Numbered from the stretch's first letter, positions 8,299-17,654 are shown. The stretch: DNA of 64,000 nt from Dinoroseobacter sp. (GCA_030066795.1 JASJAW010000040.1:1-64000), one strand, 5' to 3'. Numbers and translations: made by a program. The notes: generated by a model not told the origin, from the sequence alone.

Positions 8299-11200
8299 AT
8301 GGCTCTCGGACGCAGCGGCAAAAAAACGTCGAAACACATTGGAGAACACATCCGAAAAGAGGTCATTCCAGACGGAATGAGCGTAACCAGAGCTGCAAAA
8401 CTCTTGGGAGTTGGCCGTCCAGCATTATCGAACCTTCTAAATGGAAATGCGTCGTTATCACCAGAAATGGCACAGCGATTGGAGCGGGCGTTTTCATCCA
8501 CGTCAAACGCCGAAGACCTTCTGCGGAGACAAGCATCTTTGGAAGCGCTTGATACCGAAGCCCAAGTGAAGGCGGAGACGACCAAGTCATTCGTCCCAAC
8601 CTTTCTCAACATCACGTCAACTGACATCGAAGACTGGGGCAAGGGTCGGATAGCGTCTCGTAGCAGACTGGCTGTCTTCCTGCGGCGGCTAGTGAACACA
8701 ACAGTCAAAGACGTTTCCCAGATCGATTTCCCCGCCAATGATGACAGCGAGCGGCCTGGTTGGGATGGCACTACCGACATTCCATCCGGCAACCCCTGGG
8801 TTCCAAGCGGCAAATCTGGCTGGGAATTCGGTACCAACAAAGAGCCAAAGCCAAAGGCTGACAAAGACTACAAAAAAAGCCTCAAGCTCCCGGAAAAGGA
8901 GCGTATGCAGACGACATTTGTGTTCGTCACAACTATGCGTTGGGCTGGCAAGAAGGAATGGGTTGCTCAACGACAAGCCGAACAGTATTGGAAGGATGTT
9001 AGGGCGCTCGACGCAAGCGATTTGGAGCAGTGGTTGGAGCAATCCATACCCGCACAGGTCTGGTTCTCCAACGAGACGCATACACCATCCAGAGGCACGT
9101 CAGCGATAAGGTCGTATTGGAAGACGTGGTCCGCCGATTGCGAACCAGCATTGGTTCATTCGCTGTTTTCTGAAGCTCTCACGGGTGATGCAGCCCAAAA
9201 GATCGCAAAAAAGCTCAAGGCGAATGAGACTGCGACGATCTCGGCAGATTCCCGCGGTGAGGGCTTGGCCTTCCTTGATGCTGCCTTTGCCTCGGATGCA
9301 GCTCTAGGGGAGCTAAGGGACCGTGTAGTGCTCTTCAGTGAACCCACTATCCTACCAGCCCTGATAGCTCGAAATGCGAAGATCATCCCGGTGGTGGCGT
9401 CCCCGGAGATAGAGCAAGAACTAGCTCTACATCGAGGGAGCGTTCCGAGTATCATTGTCCAGCCCAAGAACATTAGCAGCCTCGATCCGGACGTTTCCCT
9501 TGGCACACTAAGCTACGATGCCTTCAATGACGCCTTGTCCGAAATGGGGTTCGATCGAGACGAGATTGACCGGCTCAGTCACGAGTCGGGACGGTCGGTT
9601 ACCGTGCTGCGCCGTAGGCTCTCCAGAACAGAGGCCATACGAACCCCGAGCTGGAGCACCAATTCCAGATATGCTCGGTTCTTGATCCCAGTGGCGCTTG
9701 CAGGGAGTTGGGACTCCCGATCTAAAACGGATCGAGACGTCCTGCAGCTGATTGGCTCCAAAGACGAATATGACGAAATAGAGAGCGGCCAGCTCGAACT
9801 GCTGGACTTAGAGGATTCACCGGTTTGGAGCGTAGGCGCGTACCGTGGCGTCGTCTCAAAAATTGACGCCCTGTTTGCCATTCGAAAGCAGATTTCTCAG
9901 TCTGACATCGAGCGTTTTCTGGAGGTCTCCGAACTCGTCCTAAGCGAAGATGACCCAGCTCTGGACTTGCCAGAGGATGAGCGTTGGATGGCCAACATCC
10001 ACGGCAAGAAACGAGAAATCTCAGGCCCCCTGCGAGAGGGCATCTCAGAAACTCTGGTCCTACTGGCTGTCTACGGTCGTGAGCTGTTCCAAGATCGGCT
10101 TGCTTTCGAACCATCGCATCGCGTTTCTGGGCTGGTCCGAAAACTGCTGACGCCACTGACCGGTCGAACACTTGAAGCACACTCACACGACCTTCCGATG
10201 TACGCCGAGGCGGCTCCAGACGAGTTTTTGAGCATACTGGAAGACGATCTCGCCGCGGATAATCCTGTCGTGTTTGAGCTGGTACGCCCAACTGGCGGGG
10301 GACTATGGGGCTCAAACCCCAGAACTGGTCTACTCTGGGCGCTAGAAAACATCGCTTGGGCGCCTGAGAGGCTGGTAAGGGTTGTCGACGTGCTGGCCAG
10401 GCTTTCCATGAAGAAGCTGGATGACAACCTGGTGAACAAACCGATCAACTCACTCGGTTCCTTCTTTAGGTACTGGTATCCGCAGACAGCAGCGCCGATT
10501 GAAGGCCGTTTGTCTGCCTTAGAGTATCTCGTCAAACAAAATCCCGAGATTGCGTGGAAGATCTGTGTGGACCAATTTGAACCTCGCCATAGATCGGCAA
10601 GTCCGAACCACAAACCACGGTGGCGACCCGACGCTCAAGGCGTTGGCAACGGTGCTACGGGCCACGAGCGATACCAAATGCGCCGAAAGGCCCTCGATAT
10701 GGCGCTAGATTGGACTTCCCACAGCGAAAAGACGCTCGGCGACCTCATTCGGTGTGTCAGCTCGTTCTTAGTCGAAGACCAGGAAGCGGTGTGGAGACTC
10801 GTGGACGAATGGGCTCTTTCGGCCACGGAGGCGGAAAAGGCCTGTCTGCGTGAAACCGTGCGGCGATACACAATGACCCGGAGAGCAAGTAGGCAGAGAG
10901 GCCAGGCCAATGAGCAAGAAGAGAATGTTAAATCGCTTAAAGCCGCGAAACGTGCATATGACGCTCTCCAGCCCAACGACCTCGTACAAAGGCATTCTTG
11001 GTTATTTTTGACCAACTGGGTCGAGTGGTCTGCGGATGAGCTAGATGGTGATAAAGAGGATATTATTGGCGAAGCTAGGGAAGCTCGAATTTCGGAGGCG
11101 CGCCGCGCCGCCACAGTCGAAATCTACCAGTCCGAGGGTGTTTCCGGTTTGGTGCGGCTGGCCCGGGTTGGCGAGGGCGGCTTCCAAGTCGGGTGGTTCG

Positions 11201-12411
11201 CCGGCGAGATACTTGCTTCGTTAGAGGAGCGGCTGAGCCTGATATATGAAGTCATGGCAGATGACCCAGTTGAGCTGTCGCATCAGGATCGCGCGCTATT
11301 GTCGGGTTTGCTGCACCGAACTCATCAACTCGGGAGCATGATCGAGCTTCTTGGCGTGCTGAAGCAAAAGCCCGATTCCGCACGGCTACCGCCACTCCTG
11401 CTGCTGACACCATTCGGAAGCCAAACCTGGGAATTCATTGAAACCCTCGGCAACAACACCAGCATGGAATACTGGCAAAAGGTCAATCCTGGTTTCTTGC
11501 GAGAGCCACCGCGAGAATTGAACTATGCTGTTGATCGCCTGCTCGAAGCTGGTCGGCCACGCGCGACCTTTGAGTTGATCAGGTTTGAACTATCCGCAAT
11601 CCCTCCAAGAACGATCTATCGCATACTGAGTCAGGCCGCCGTATCATCGGAGGATTTCAGAGCGAACCACATGGAAGGCTACGCCATCAAAGAGGCTCTC
11701 AAACACCTTAACACGACTGGCGAAATTGGTGTCTCAGAGATGGCAACGCTGGAATTTCGGTATCTGGCGTTGCTAGAAAGGGAAGAAGGTTCCATCCCGA
11801 ACCTTGAACAGCAAATAAACGACAATCCAGAGATGTTCGCCCAGGCCGTCGCCTTTGTGTTTAAGCGGTCTGATGATGCAGAGGATCCCGACACTTTCAG
11901 GACTGGGGACCAGGAGTTGATAAAGGCCAGAGCCGAGCAAGCCTACAAACTGCTTGATCGCCTGCACAAGTTGCCTGGCCGAGATGAAAACGGTGAATTG
12001 AAGGCGGCGAATTTAATTGAGTGGATTGAGGCCGCGCAACGATTCTTTAGGGATTGGGCGCGTGTAGACATAGGTGACGGCCAATTAGGACAACTCCTAG
12101 CGAAGGCACCGGTTGGCGCTGACGACGTTTGGCCCTGTGAACCAGTTCGCGACGCACTGGAACAAACCCTCAATCGCAGGATGAGCGAAGGGTTCCGCAT
12201 TGGAAAATTCAACCAGCGCGGAGTGCACTGGCGTGGGGAGGGTGGCAACCAAGAACGGGAGTTAGCGGCGCAATATGAGACTTGGGCTGCTGCGATGGAG
12301 TTCACCAATCCAAAGGTGGCCAAGGTCCTCCGAGAAATGCGCGATAGCTACCTTGCCGACGCTGAGCAGCAAGACACCGAAGCCAACATACGGAAGAGAC
12401 TGCGGCACTAG
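8299..12411 (+). CDS. HigA/Xre-type HTH fused to nuclease-like domain and long helical region (1370 aa)
   Basis: 1370 aa. Residues ~12-66 are a HigA-like HTH (IPDGMSVTRAAKLLGVGR, then ALSNLLNGNASLSPEMAQRL). Residues ~140-260 may be a PD-(D/E)xK-like domain: Asp156 in RPGWDG, Glu176 in GWEFGT, lysines in KPKADKDYKK and a following FVFVTTMRW strand; the classical ExK is not literal, so this is inference. Residues ~280-440 look like an NTPase-type fold without a Walker A motif. The rest is rich in helices and resembles solute-binding or STAND-type helical repeats. No membrane segment is present. The start is at ATG 8299, 33 bp after the palindrome, with GGTGG upstream. No HigB toxin gene is beside it. 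A large sensor-effector that represses its own promoter would explain the architecture. The cytoplasmic protein is a strong candidate for an uncharacterised phage-defence factor. Confidence 0.65.
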   Translation: MALGRSGKKTSKHIGEHIRKEVIPDGMSVTRAAKLLGVGRPALSNLLNGNASLSPEMAQRLERAFSSTSNAEDLLRRQASLEALDTEAQVKAETTKSFVPTFLNITSTDIEDWGKGRIASRSRLAVFLRRLVNTTVKDVSQIDFPANDDSERPGWDGTTDIPSGNPWVPSGKSGWEFGTNKEPKPKADKDYKKSLKLPEKERMQTTFVFVTTMRWAGKKEWVAQRQAEQYWKDVRALDASDLEQWLEQSIPAQVWFSNETHTPSRGTSAIRSYWKTWSADCEPALVHSLFSEALTGDAAQKIAKKLKANETATISADSRGEGLAFLDAAFASDAALGELRDRVVLFSEPTILPALIARNAKIIPVVASPEIEQELALHRGSVPSIIVQPKNISSLDPDVSLGTLSYDAFNDALSEMGFDRDEIDRLSHESGRSVTVLRRRLSRTEAIRTPSWSTNSRYARFLIPVALAGSWDSRSKTDRDVLQLIGSKDEYDEIESGQLELLDLEDSPVWSVGAYRGVVSKIDALFAIRKQISQSDIERFLEVSELVLSEDDPALDLPEDERWMANIHGKKREISGPLREGISETLVLLAVYGRELFQDRLAFEPSHRVSGLVRKLLTPLTGRTLEAHSHDLPMYAEAAPDEFLSILEDDLAADNPVVFELVRPTGGGLWGSNPRTGLLWALENIAWAPERLVRVVDVLARLSMKKLDDNLVNKPINSLGSFFRYWYPQTAAPIEGRLSALEYLVKQNPEIAWKICVDQFEPRHRSASPNHKPRWRPDAQGVGNGATGHERYQMRRKALDMALDWTSHSEKTLGDLIRCVSSFLVEDQEAVWRLVDEWALSATEAEKACLRETVRRYTMTRRASRQRGQANEQEENVKSLKAAKRAYDALQPNDLVQRHSWLFLTNWVEWSADELDGDKEDIIGEAREARISEARRAATVEIYQSEGVSGLVRLARVGEGGFQVGWFAGEILASLEERLSLIYEVMADDPVELSHQDRALLSGLLHRTHQLGSMIELLGVLKQKPDSARLPPLLLLTPFGSQTWEFIETLGNNTSMEYWQKVNPGFLREPPRELNYAVDRLLEAGRPRATFELIRFELSAIPPRTIYRILSQAAVSSEDFRANHMEGYAIKEALKHLNTTGEIGVSEMATLEFRYLALLEREEGSIPNLEQQINDNPEMFAQAVAFVFKRSDDAEDPDTFRTGDQELIKARAEQAYKLLDRLHKLPGRDENGELKAANLIEWIEAAQRFFRDWARVDIGDGQLGQLLAKAPVGADDVWPCEPVRDALEQTLNRRMSEGFRIGKFNQRGVHWRGEGGNQERELAAQYETWAAAMEFTNPKVAKVLREMRDSYLADAEQQDTEANIRKRLRH

Positions 12412-12705
12412 TTAAGTCTTTTCGCAGAGTATCGCGCGTAATTCAGCGCCGGATTTCCTCGGTCAGCGTCCCCTAGGGGGTGCCACATATGTTCGCGCTA
12501 CGCTTCTTTCCTTGCCAGGGCATCACAAAAAAATACACCATCGATGCCAGGATATGGTCGACTGGGAAAACCTAATAAATTGATTTTAAGTAAAAAAGTA
12601 ATCTTCCACTCCTCGTTAGTCCTTGGAGGCCCGCTAGAACACCGGATACCAAAAAAAAATCTGTAACAGCGGGGGGAACCGGTTTCGCAACACAAAACCC
12701 GCCGA
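12412..12705. other. AT-rich intergenic segment
   Basis: About 294 bp between two convergent units. It includes the palindrome CCCCTAGGGG near 12470 and homopolymer runs (A7 near 12530, A9 near 12650). No terminator with a clear T-tract follows the 1370-aa gene. No gene is supported; the composition is much more AT-rich than its surroundings. Confidence 0.4.
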
Positions 12706-12957
12706 CTAATACCTACCCCCTCCCCCTCGCGGGACTCGAAAATTACCATCAAAATACAACGAAATCACTAGCTCGGAAATTAAGGGCTGTCTGTCCTGAT
12801 TTCCCTTAAGAACGAAACTCGCGGTATTGGGACCATCTGCGAAGAGATCGGCTTGGTTCCTGGACAGACGCTCCTCGACCGGCACGCGCTCGGGCTTCGG
12901 ATCGAGCTTCGACTCGTCCGCCTTGCGCCACTGCCTGGTTTTCGTCGCCTCTTGCAT
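12706..12957 (-). CDS. Small hypothetical protein downstream of HTH protein
   Basis: 83 aa beginning MQEATKTRQWRKADESK. The start has GGGAG about 12 bases upstream and follows the stop of the HTH protein gene after 33 bp on the same strand, so it may be the last gene of that unit. The content is charged and hydrophilic at first, then hydrophobic, ending in PRGGGGRY. No family is recognised. Overlapping frames exist in two other phases, so it is not certain that this one is translated. Confidence 0.35.
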   Translation of the reverse strand: MQEATKTRQWRKADESKLDPKPERVPVEERLSRNQADLFADGPNTASFVLKGNQDRQPLISELVISLYFDGNFRVPRGGGGRY

Positions 12958-12990
12958 TTTCTTTGCTTGCTCCCTTGCGGTTTGACTTGG

Positions 12991-13662
12991 CTACGCGGCT
13001 TGGTTCTGGCGACGGTCCGAGCACCACTTGGCCCATTTGATCGCAATGTCGTTTTGCACCGGATGGTCAGATGCAGGAGGGACTGCGAAGGGTGCATCGA
13101 AGCCGTCGCCAATGCGCGGTGCGAGAACGGACAGAGGAGGAAAGCCATGCTCTCTGAGCCAATCATCCCAACGGTTTTCGTTGTGACTGCCTGGTAGGAC
13201 GCATACCTGGCATTGAGGGGCCGGGCGCGCAGTCGCCTTGCGCGCGGGTGCGCGCGCGCCACGCGCGTTATTACCAATTTCCTTTACAAGGTTAGGTGGC
13301 AATTTTTGCCGCTGGCTTTTGTCGTGATTTGCCGCTGGTTTTTTTGTCGAGGCGGCAATTTTTGCCGCTGGCTTTCCGGGCTCGATCATCTCCCGGTCAA
13401 AGTGCAGTTCGTAGCGATCCGAAACGTGCTTGGTGTTGACCTTCTTGCGATGAGTGCGGGTGATCAGTCCGAGCTTTTCGAGTATGGTAAGCTGGTCTCG
13501 AACGCTGCGCGGGCATATATTGCTAAATTCGGCAAGATACCTCTGACCAGGGAAGCACCCGTGCGCTGGATTGTGGCAATCAGCAAGAGCTAGCAGGACG
13601 ATTTTTTGGGCTGGCTTGAGGTGTTTCTGTTTGGATGCCCAAGCGGTTGCAGCATGGCTCAT
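12991..13662 (-). CDS. Helix-turn-helix (HTH_36-like) protein of mobile-element type
   Basis: 223 aa. Residues ~1-75 carry a winged-helix pattern (KHLKPAQKIVLLALADC, then GCFPGQRYLAEFSNI and CPRSVRDQLTILEKLGLI), the arrangement of HTH_36 domains found in phage and plasmid replication or regulatory proteins. A basic, low-complexity linker (ARGARAPARKATARPA) follows, then ~60 residues including a WDDWLREHGFPPL motif. It overlaps the upstream small ORF by ATGA. It is likely DNA-binding and points to a decayed phage or plasmid element in the island. Whether it is a replication initiator or a repressor cannot be told from sequence alone. Confidence 0.6.
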   Translation of the reverse strand: MSHAATAWASKQKHLKPAQKIVLLALADCHNPAHGCFPGQRYLAEFSNICPRSVRDQLTILEKLGLITRTHRKKVNTKHVSDRYELHFDREMIEPGKPAAKIAASTKKPAANHDKSQRQKLPPNLVKEIGNNARGARAPARKATARPAPQCQVCVLPGSHNENRWDDWLREHGFPPLSVLAPRIGDGFDAPFAVPPASDHPVQNDIAIKWAKWCSDRRQNQAA

Positions 13663-13829
13663 AGCGACACCCCCCGATAGCGGGCGCCGATGCGCGCGAA
13701 ATGCCGACTGTGGGTGAGCTCATCCTCAGAAGCACAGGTGTGCTCCAGAACTTTCGAAAAGTGGAACGGTTCCTCGTCGCTCAGCGGCATACGGTAAACG
13801 AGCATTTTCGTGTGGGCGATCAACGACAT
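13659..13829 (-). CDS. Small hypothetical protein coupled to HTH gene
   Basis: 56 aa (MSLIAHTKMLVYRMPLSDEE…). ATG 13829 has a GGGGGG run about seven bases upstream. The stop overlaps the start of the HTH gene (ATGA), which argues for real translation and coupling. There is no known domain. A start five codons earlier (TTG) is possible but lacks an RBS. Confidence 0.45.
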   Translation of the reverse strand: MSLIAHTKMLVYRMPLSDEEPFHFSKVLEHTCASEDELTHSRHFARIGARYRGVSL

Positions 13830-14365
13830 GTCAGCGCCCCCCAATGCAGTTCCAAAATGGGGAAAGCTGCTACACGCATAATGCCGAGAGATTGGCTCTC
13901 CAAACCTTCTTTCGCCCTGGTTGCGATTGCCGTCGCGTCGGGGCTTCTGGCTTTAACTACTGTGTTATTACTATTTTGTGGGTCTAAATATCTAATTTTT
14001 AGATTAAGTTGAGTCCTCTCCTGGGCACCAACAACACCATTATATTCGAAAAATTCAATTTCTCATGATTGGATGACCGGCGTTTAGCAGACCGCGGGAG
14101 CCATGTTTTTGATTTGGTTGCCAGCAGCGAACCGCTTCGGTTGCGGCACAGATTAAACCCTGACCAGTTTGTCCGCGCCAGCTTTAGTCAGGAAGCACTT
14201 TCGAAATCTTGACCAACATCGCAGCCAACACTTGACCTGACTGATATTTCCAAAGGAAGCTCGCACTGGGGAAGTGCTGCAACTCGGTTGGCGCGACCTC
14301 GAGAGGCAGTGACACTTTAGGCTTCATACGCAGTCCGCAAGCTACCTGAGCGAGCAAGGGCATGA
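13830..14365. other. Intergenic region at the right edge of the accessory island
   Basis: 536 bp. The left part is AT-rich near 13970-14010 and contains the inverted repeat CTAATTTTTAG; the remainder has no open frame of interest and no recognisable RNA. It marks the passage from the island to the EF-G-like gene. Confidence 0.4.
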
Positions 14366-16315
14366 ATGCTCATGCAAGCAACGCGGGGAGGGCGACTTTT
14401 GAGAGCCATTGCAGTTATTGGGCCTTCACAGTCCGGGAAATCAACTTTGATCAAGGGTATTTCCGGGCTTGCGGGAGCGAGTTCGAAGCCGCTTTCATTA
14501 AACGGCGAAAAATCGATAACCCCGTTCGAATTCTTGGGCGATCATTGGGCCGCGCTCGAAGTTCCTGGAGGTCGCGACTTCCAAGCTGAGATTGGACCGG
14601 CCTTGGCGACTTGCGATGCAGCCGTGTTGTGCGTAACCGCCCAAGTGGATGCTGCGGTCCTTGCGGCTCCATATCTCCGCATTCTTGATGATGCGGAAAT
14701 GCCCACTTTTCTGTTCATTAACAAAATAGAGGTTTCCTCGGAGCGGGTGTCAGAGATTGTGGCGTCGCTTCAGAGCTACTGCCGACATGGCATCGTTCTG
14801 CGACAGGTCCCAATCCGGGAGAAAGGCGAAATCAAGGGCGTTGTCGATTTGATTTCGGAGCGTGCCTGGGCGTATCGGGAGGGTGGGCCGTCATCTCTGG
14901 TCGAATTACCGGAAGCGGTACTCGACCGGGAACAACAAGCGCGATCTGAGATGCTCGAAGCTTTTGCCGATTACGACGACGCGCTTCTGGAGCAAATTAT
15001 CGAAGACAGGGCGCCCGTCACAAACGATGTGTATTCGATATCGACCCATGTCTTGCAGCACCATGACCTCGTGCCAGCATTCTTGGGCTCCGCAGCTCAT
15101 CGTAACGGGCTGCACCGCCTGCTGAAATCTCTGCGCCACGAGGTACCGCCCGTCAGCGGCCTACGAGAACGCCTCAGCTTGAGCGATTCTGTTCTTGCGG
15201 TGGCCTGTTCTGCGGATCAGAAGAGGCATCTCGGTAAGACCAGTCTTATTCGTATACTTGATGATGGCTTCGGTCACAAAAGCCGGCTTGCCGGTGACGA
15301 CCTTGGCGGCCTTAACACGCTCGATGGAAAATCTCCGATATCGGATAACCTCAAAGCGGGAGAATTCGCCGTCGCCATTAAAAGCGACCATTTATCAGCG
15401 AGAGGGTTTCTTTCGGTCGATGGTGTGGAACCGATGCCGTCTTGGACCAAGGATTATCCTCCAGCATTGAGGCGTCGCTTGCAGCCTCTGCACGAAAAGG
15501 ATGAAGGAAAACTGTCAGCCGCGCTGGCACGCCTTTCCGAGATCGACCCCGGCCTGACCGTGACTCAAGACGACGTTAGTGGATCCCCGGTCATCGGCGT
15601 ACAGGGCCAGCAGCACCTGAAGGCAATTGAACTGAAGTTGGCTGATGCCTTCGGCATTGGAGTCGAGTGCAGCCCGGTCCCGGCGGCGCTTCGGGAGACT
15701 ATTCGAGCGAAGACAACAATCCATCACCGACATCGCAAGCAATCAGGCGGCGCCGGACAGTTTGCGGATATTGTTGTCGACATTGCGCCGCTTCCGGAGG
15801 GCGGTGGCTTCAAGTTTTCGGAAACTGTGAAGGGTGGCGCGGTTCCAAGGAATTACATCCCTTCAGTCCAAACAGGCGCAATGGATGCACTCTCCAAAGG
15901 CCCATCTGGTTATCCGGTTGTTGACCTTGCTGTGACGCTGAGAGACGGGAAATCCCATTCGGTCGACAGCTCGGACTTTGCGTTCCGAACAGCGGGCTTC
16001 AACGCTGTCCGGGAAGCTTTGGATCGCGTCGGTACAAGGATACTACAACCTATTCTGAGGGTGGATATCAACGTTCCCTCTGTGTTTAACGGAAACCTTG
16101 TCCAGCTGGTGAGCGGACTGAAAGGACAAGTTCTTGGCTTTGAAACGCATCCCTACGCCGAAGGATGGGATATCTTCCGAGCACTTTTGCCTGTGGCGTC
16201 GGAGGAAGAATTGTCACGCGCTCTTGGCGGGACGACCCGCGGTACCGCTTGGTTCGACAGCGAGTTGGACCATTTCGAGGAATTGCGAGAACCTTTAAAG
16301 GCAGAGGCCGAATAG
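14366..16315 (+). CDS. EF-G-like protein with degenerate GTPase motifs
   Basis: 649 aa, shorter than canonical EF-G (~700). The P-loop is present (GPSQSGKST, residues 19-27). The G3 motif, normally DTPGHVDF, is EVPGGRDF (65-72), so the Asp is Glu and the GTP-hydrolysis His is Gly. G4, normally NKxD, is NKIE (119-122), and the RGITI switch I is missing. Later regions still follow EF-G: domain II near ELP/VIRILDDG, domain III with the LSEIDPGLTV-type motif, domain IV (GGAGQFADIVVDIAP) and domain V. It belongs to the EF-G-like/TetM-like paralogues, not the housekeeping fusA. GTP binding or hydrolysis is probably altered. The start is one of three close ATGs (14366 or 14372). Function is unknown; a ribosome-associated role is inferred from domains IV-V. 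Confidence 0.75.
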   Translation: MLMQATRGGRLLRAIAVIGPSQSGKSTLIKGISGLAGASSKPLSLNGEKSITPFEFLGDHWAALEVPGGRDFQAEIGPALATCDAAVLCVTAQVDAAVLAAPYLRILDDAEMPTFLFINKIEVSSERVSEIVASLQSYCRHGIVLRQVPIREKGEIKGVVDLISERAWAYREGGPSSLVELPEAVLDREQQARSEMLEAFADYDDALLEQIIEDRAPVTNDVYSISTHVLQHHDLVPAFLGSAAHRNGLHRLLKSLRHEVPPVSGLRERLSLSDSVLAVACSADQKRHLGKTSLIRILDDGFGHKSRLAGDDLGGLNTLDGKSPISDNLKAGEFAVAIKSDHLSARGFLSVDGVEPMPSWTKDYPPALRRRLQPLHEKDEGKLSAALARLSEIDPGLTVTQDDVSGSPVIGVQGQQHLKAIELKLADAFGIGVECSPVPAALRETIRAKTTIHHRHRKQSGGAGQFADIVVDIAPLPEGGGFKFSETVKGGAVPRNYIPSVQTGAMDALSKGPSGYPVVDLAVTLRDGKSHSVDSSDFAFRTAGFNAVREALDRVGTRILQPILRVDINVPSVFNGNLVQLVSGLKGQVLGFETHPYAEGWDIFRALLPVASEEELSRALGGTTRGTAWFDSELDHFEELREPLKAEAE

Positions 16316-16644
16316 TAACGCAATCGATCGAGTACCTAAAGGCAGCTTTGGACTGTCGGTAGCAGTACCGCTGCGCGGCCATCCATACGCTTGTGGACCC
16401 GAAAGCCACCGCCAGTAGAGTAGCTCCCCAGCTGAACTGCTCTGACTGCTGCGGTGTTGAAGTGGCCAGGAGCGCGGGCCGTTCAATCACGACGCAGTCA
16501 CTCTTAAGATTTGGAGACTACTGAGGTGAAATGAGATCCCTCGAAAAGACATTAGGGCAATTTGATTAGAAACATGGTGAGAACGAAGGCGGATTTTCCG
16601 GTCTCTTAATCGCGTCAACGCCACCTTCCGCCAAAATCTCTGTC
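16316..16644. other. Intergenic region before soxH
   Basis: About 330 bp without a supported gene. Frames here on the minus strand are shadows extending from soxH or the EF-G-like gene. No transposase signature was found. The right end leads into the soxH promoter. Confidence 0.4.
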
Positions 16645-16686
16645 TTGCTAAAAAGGACAAAAAACTTCATATTCGCATACGAGAAT
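16645..16686 (+). promoter_or_regulatory. soxH promoter with candidate SoxR operator
   Basis: TTGCTA (16645-16650) and CATATT (16668-16673) are 17 bp apart and could be -35 and -10. Overlapping the -10 and start site is ATTC-GCATACGA-GAAT (16671-16686), an exact match to the ATTC-N8-GAAT consensus described for SqrR, a persulfide-responsive ArsR-family repressor. GAGGGGG and the ATG follow at once. Confidence 0.6.
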
Positions 16687-16700
16687 TTGAGGGGGTAAAT

Positions 16701-17609
16701 ATGAGACTGTCGCGCCGTTCGTTCATGCAAGGTGCCGTGGCAACACCGCTTTTCACCGCTGTTCCCCATATGGCGACTTCTGAACTCTCGATTGGAACGG
16801 CAACTCTGACCACCGTCAGCGATGGCAGTCTGCAACTGCCGGGTAGCTTCATATTCGAGCCAATGCCAAAGGACGAGCTCGCGCCTATTCTCAAAGAATT
16901 TGACCTCTCTGCAGACAGTCTTTTTCCAGAATGTAACCTCGCGCTCTACCGTGACGGCACTAACACAGTGCTGTTTGATGTCGGCTCCGGTCCGGATTTC
17001 ACGCCAACCGCAGGCACTATTGTGGAGAGTTTGGAGACACTCGGACTTGCCCCGGAAGATATCTCTCATGTTATCTTTACCCATGCCCATCCAGACCATA
17101 TCTGGGGCCTTCTCGACGAGTTTGATGATCCCTTGTTCCATGAGGCCACATACATGATGGGCCGCGCAGAGTGGGATTATTGGTGGGATCCGGAAACCGT
17201 AAATACTATCGGAGAGGCGCGCGCCGCATTCGCCGTTGGGGCAAAACGTCGGATGGAGGCCATCGTAGATACCGTTGAGTTTTTCGATGATGGGGACGAG
17301 GTCTTGCCCGGCATCGCAGCCATTTCGACGCCAGGCCACACGCCGGGCCACATGGCTTTCGAAGTGCGCCAAGGCTCCAACGCCGCACTCATCGTCGGTG
17401 ATGCGATAGGCAATCATCACGTCGCGTTCCGCAAGCCGTTTTGGGAAAGCGGCTCGGATCAAGACGCTTCAACAGCGGTAGCTACACGCAAAGTGCTCTT
17501 TGACCGGTTAACCGCGGAAGACCTGGCGATTGTCGGCTTTCATCTTCCAAATGGCGGACTTGGACGGGTCGAAAGCGATGGCGACGGCTTTCGCTTCATG
17601 GCGACATAA
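16701..17609 (+). CDS. soxH: SoxH-type metallo-beta-lactamase-fold hydrolase
   Basis: 302 aa with a Tat-like N-terminus (MRLSRRSFMQGAVATP) implying export to the periplasm. The metal site of the MBL fold is complete: THAHPDHIWG (HxHxDH), a later STPGHTPGHM and VGDAIG, and a final His in GFHLPNGG. SoxH is found at the end of many sox clusters; its substrate is unknown and it is not needed for thiosulfate oxidation in Paracoccus. Here it is separated from the main operon, faces the DUF302 gene convergently, and has its own predicted SoxR operator. The ATG follows a GAGGGGG ribosome-binding site. Confidence 0.85.
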   Translation: MRLSRRSFMQGAVATPLFTAVPHMATSELSIGTATLTTVSDGSLQLPGSFIFEPMPKDELAPILKEFDLSADSLFPECNLALYRDGTNTVLFDVGSGPDFTPTAGTIVESLETLGLAPEDISHVIFTHAHPDHIWGLLDEFDDPLFHEATYMMGRAEWDYWWDPETVNTIGEARAAFAVGAKRRMEAIVDTVEFFDDGDEVLPGIAAISTPGHTPGHMAFEVRQGSNAALIVGDAIGNHHVAFRKPFWESGSDQDASTAVATRKVLFDRLTAEDLAIVGFHLPNGGLGRVESDGDGFRFMAT

Positions 17610-17654
17610 AGTCTGGCTGGTGTGTTCGGAGACGACGAACGCGAACTATGCAAG

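Noticed and set aside
8299-12411. A STAND or AAA ATPase in the 1370-aa protein
   Set aside because: No GxxxxGK[ST] motif is present anywhere, so an active P-loop NTPase cannot be claimed.
12498-12752. 84-aa minus-strand frame
   Set aside because: No RBS; overlaps the better-supported 83-aa ORF and an AT-rich spacer.
16566-17462. 298-aa minus-strand frame
   Set aside because: It is the mirror of soxH, whose motifs, signal and RBS are clear on the plus strand.
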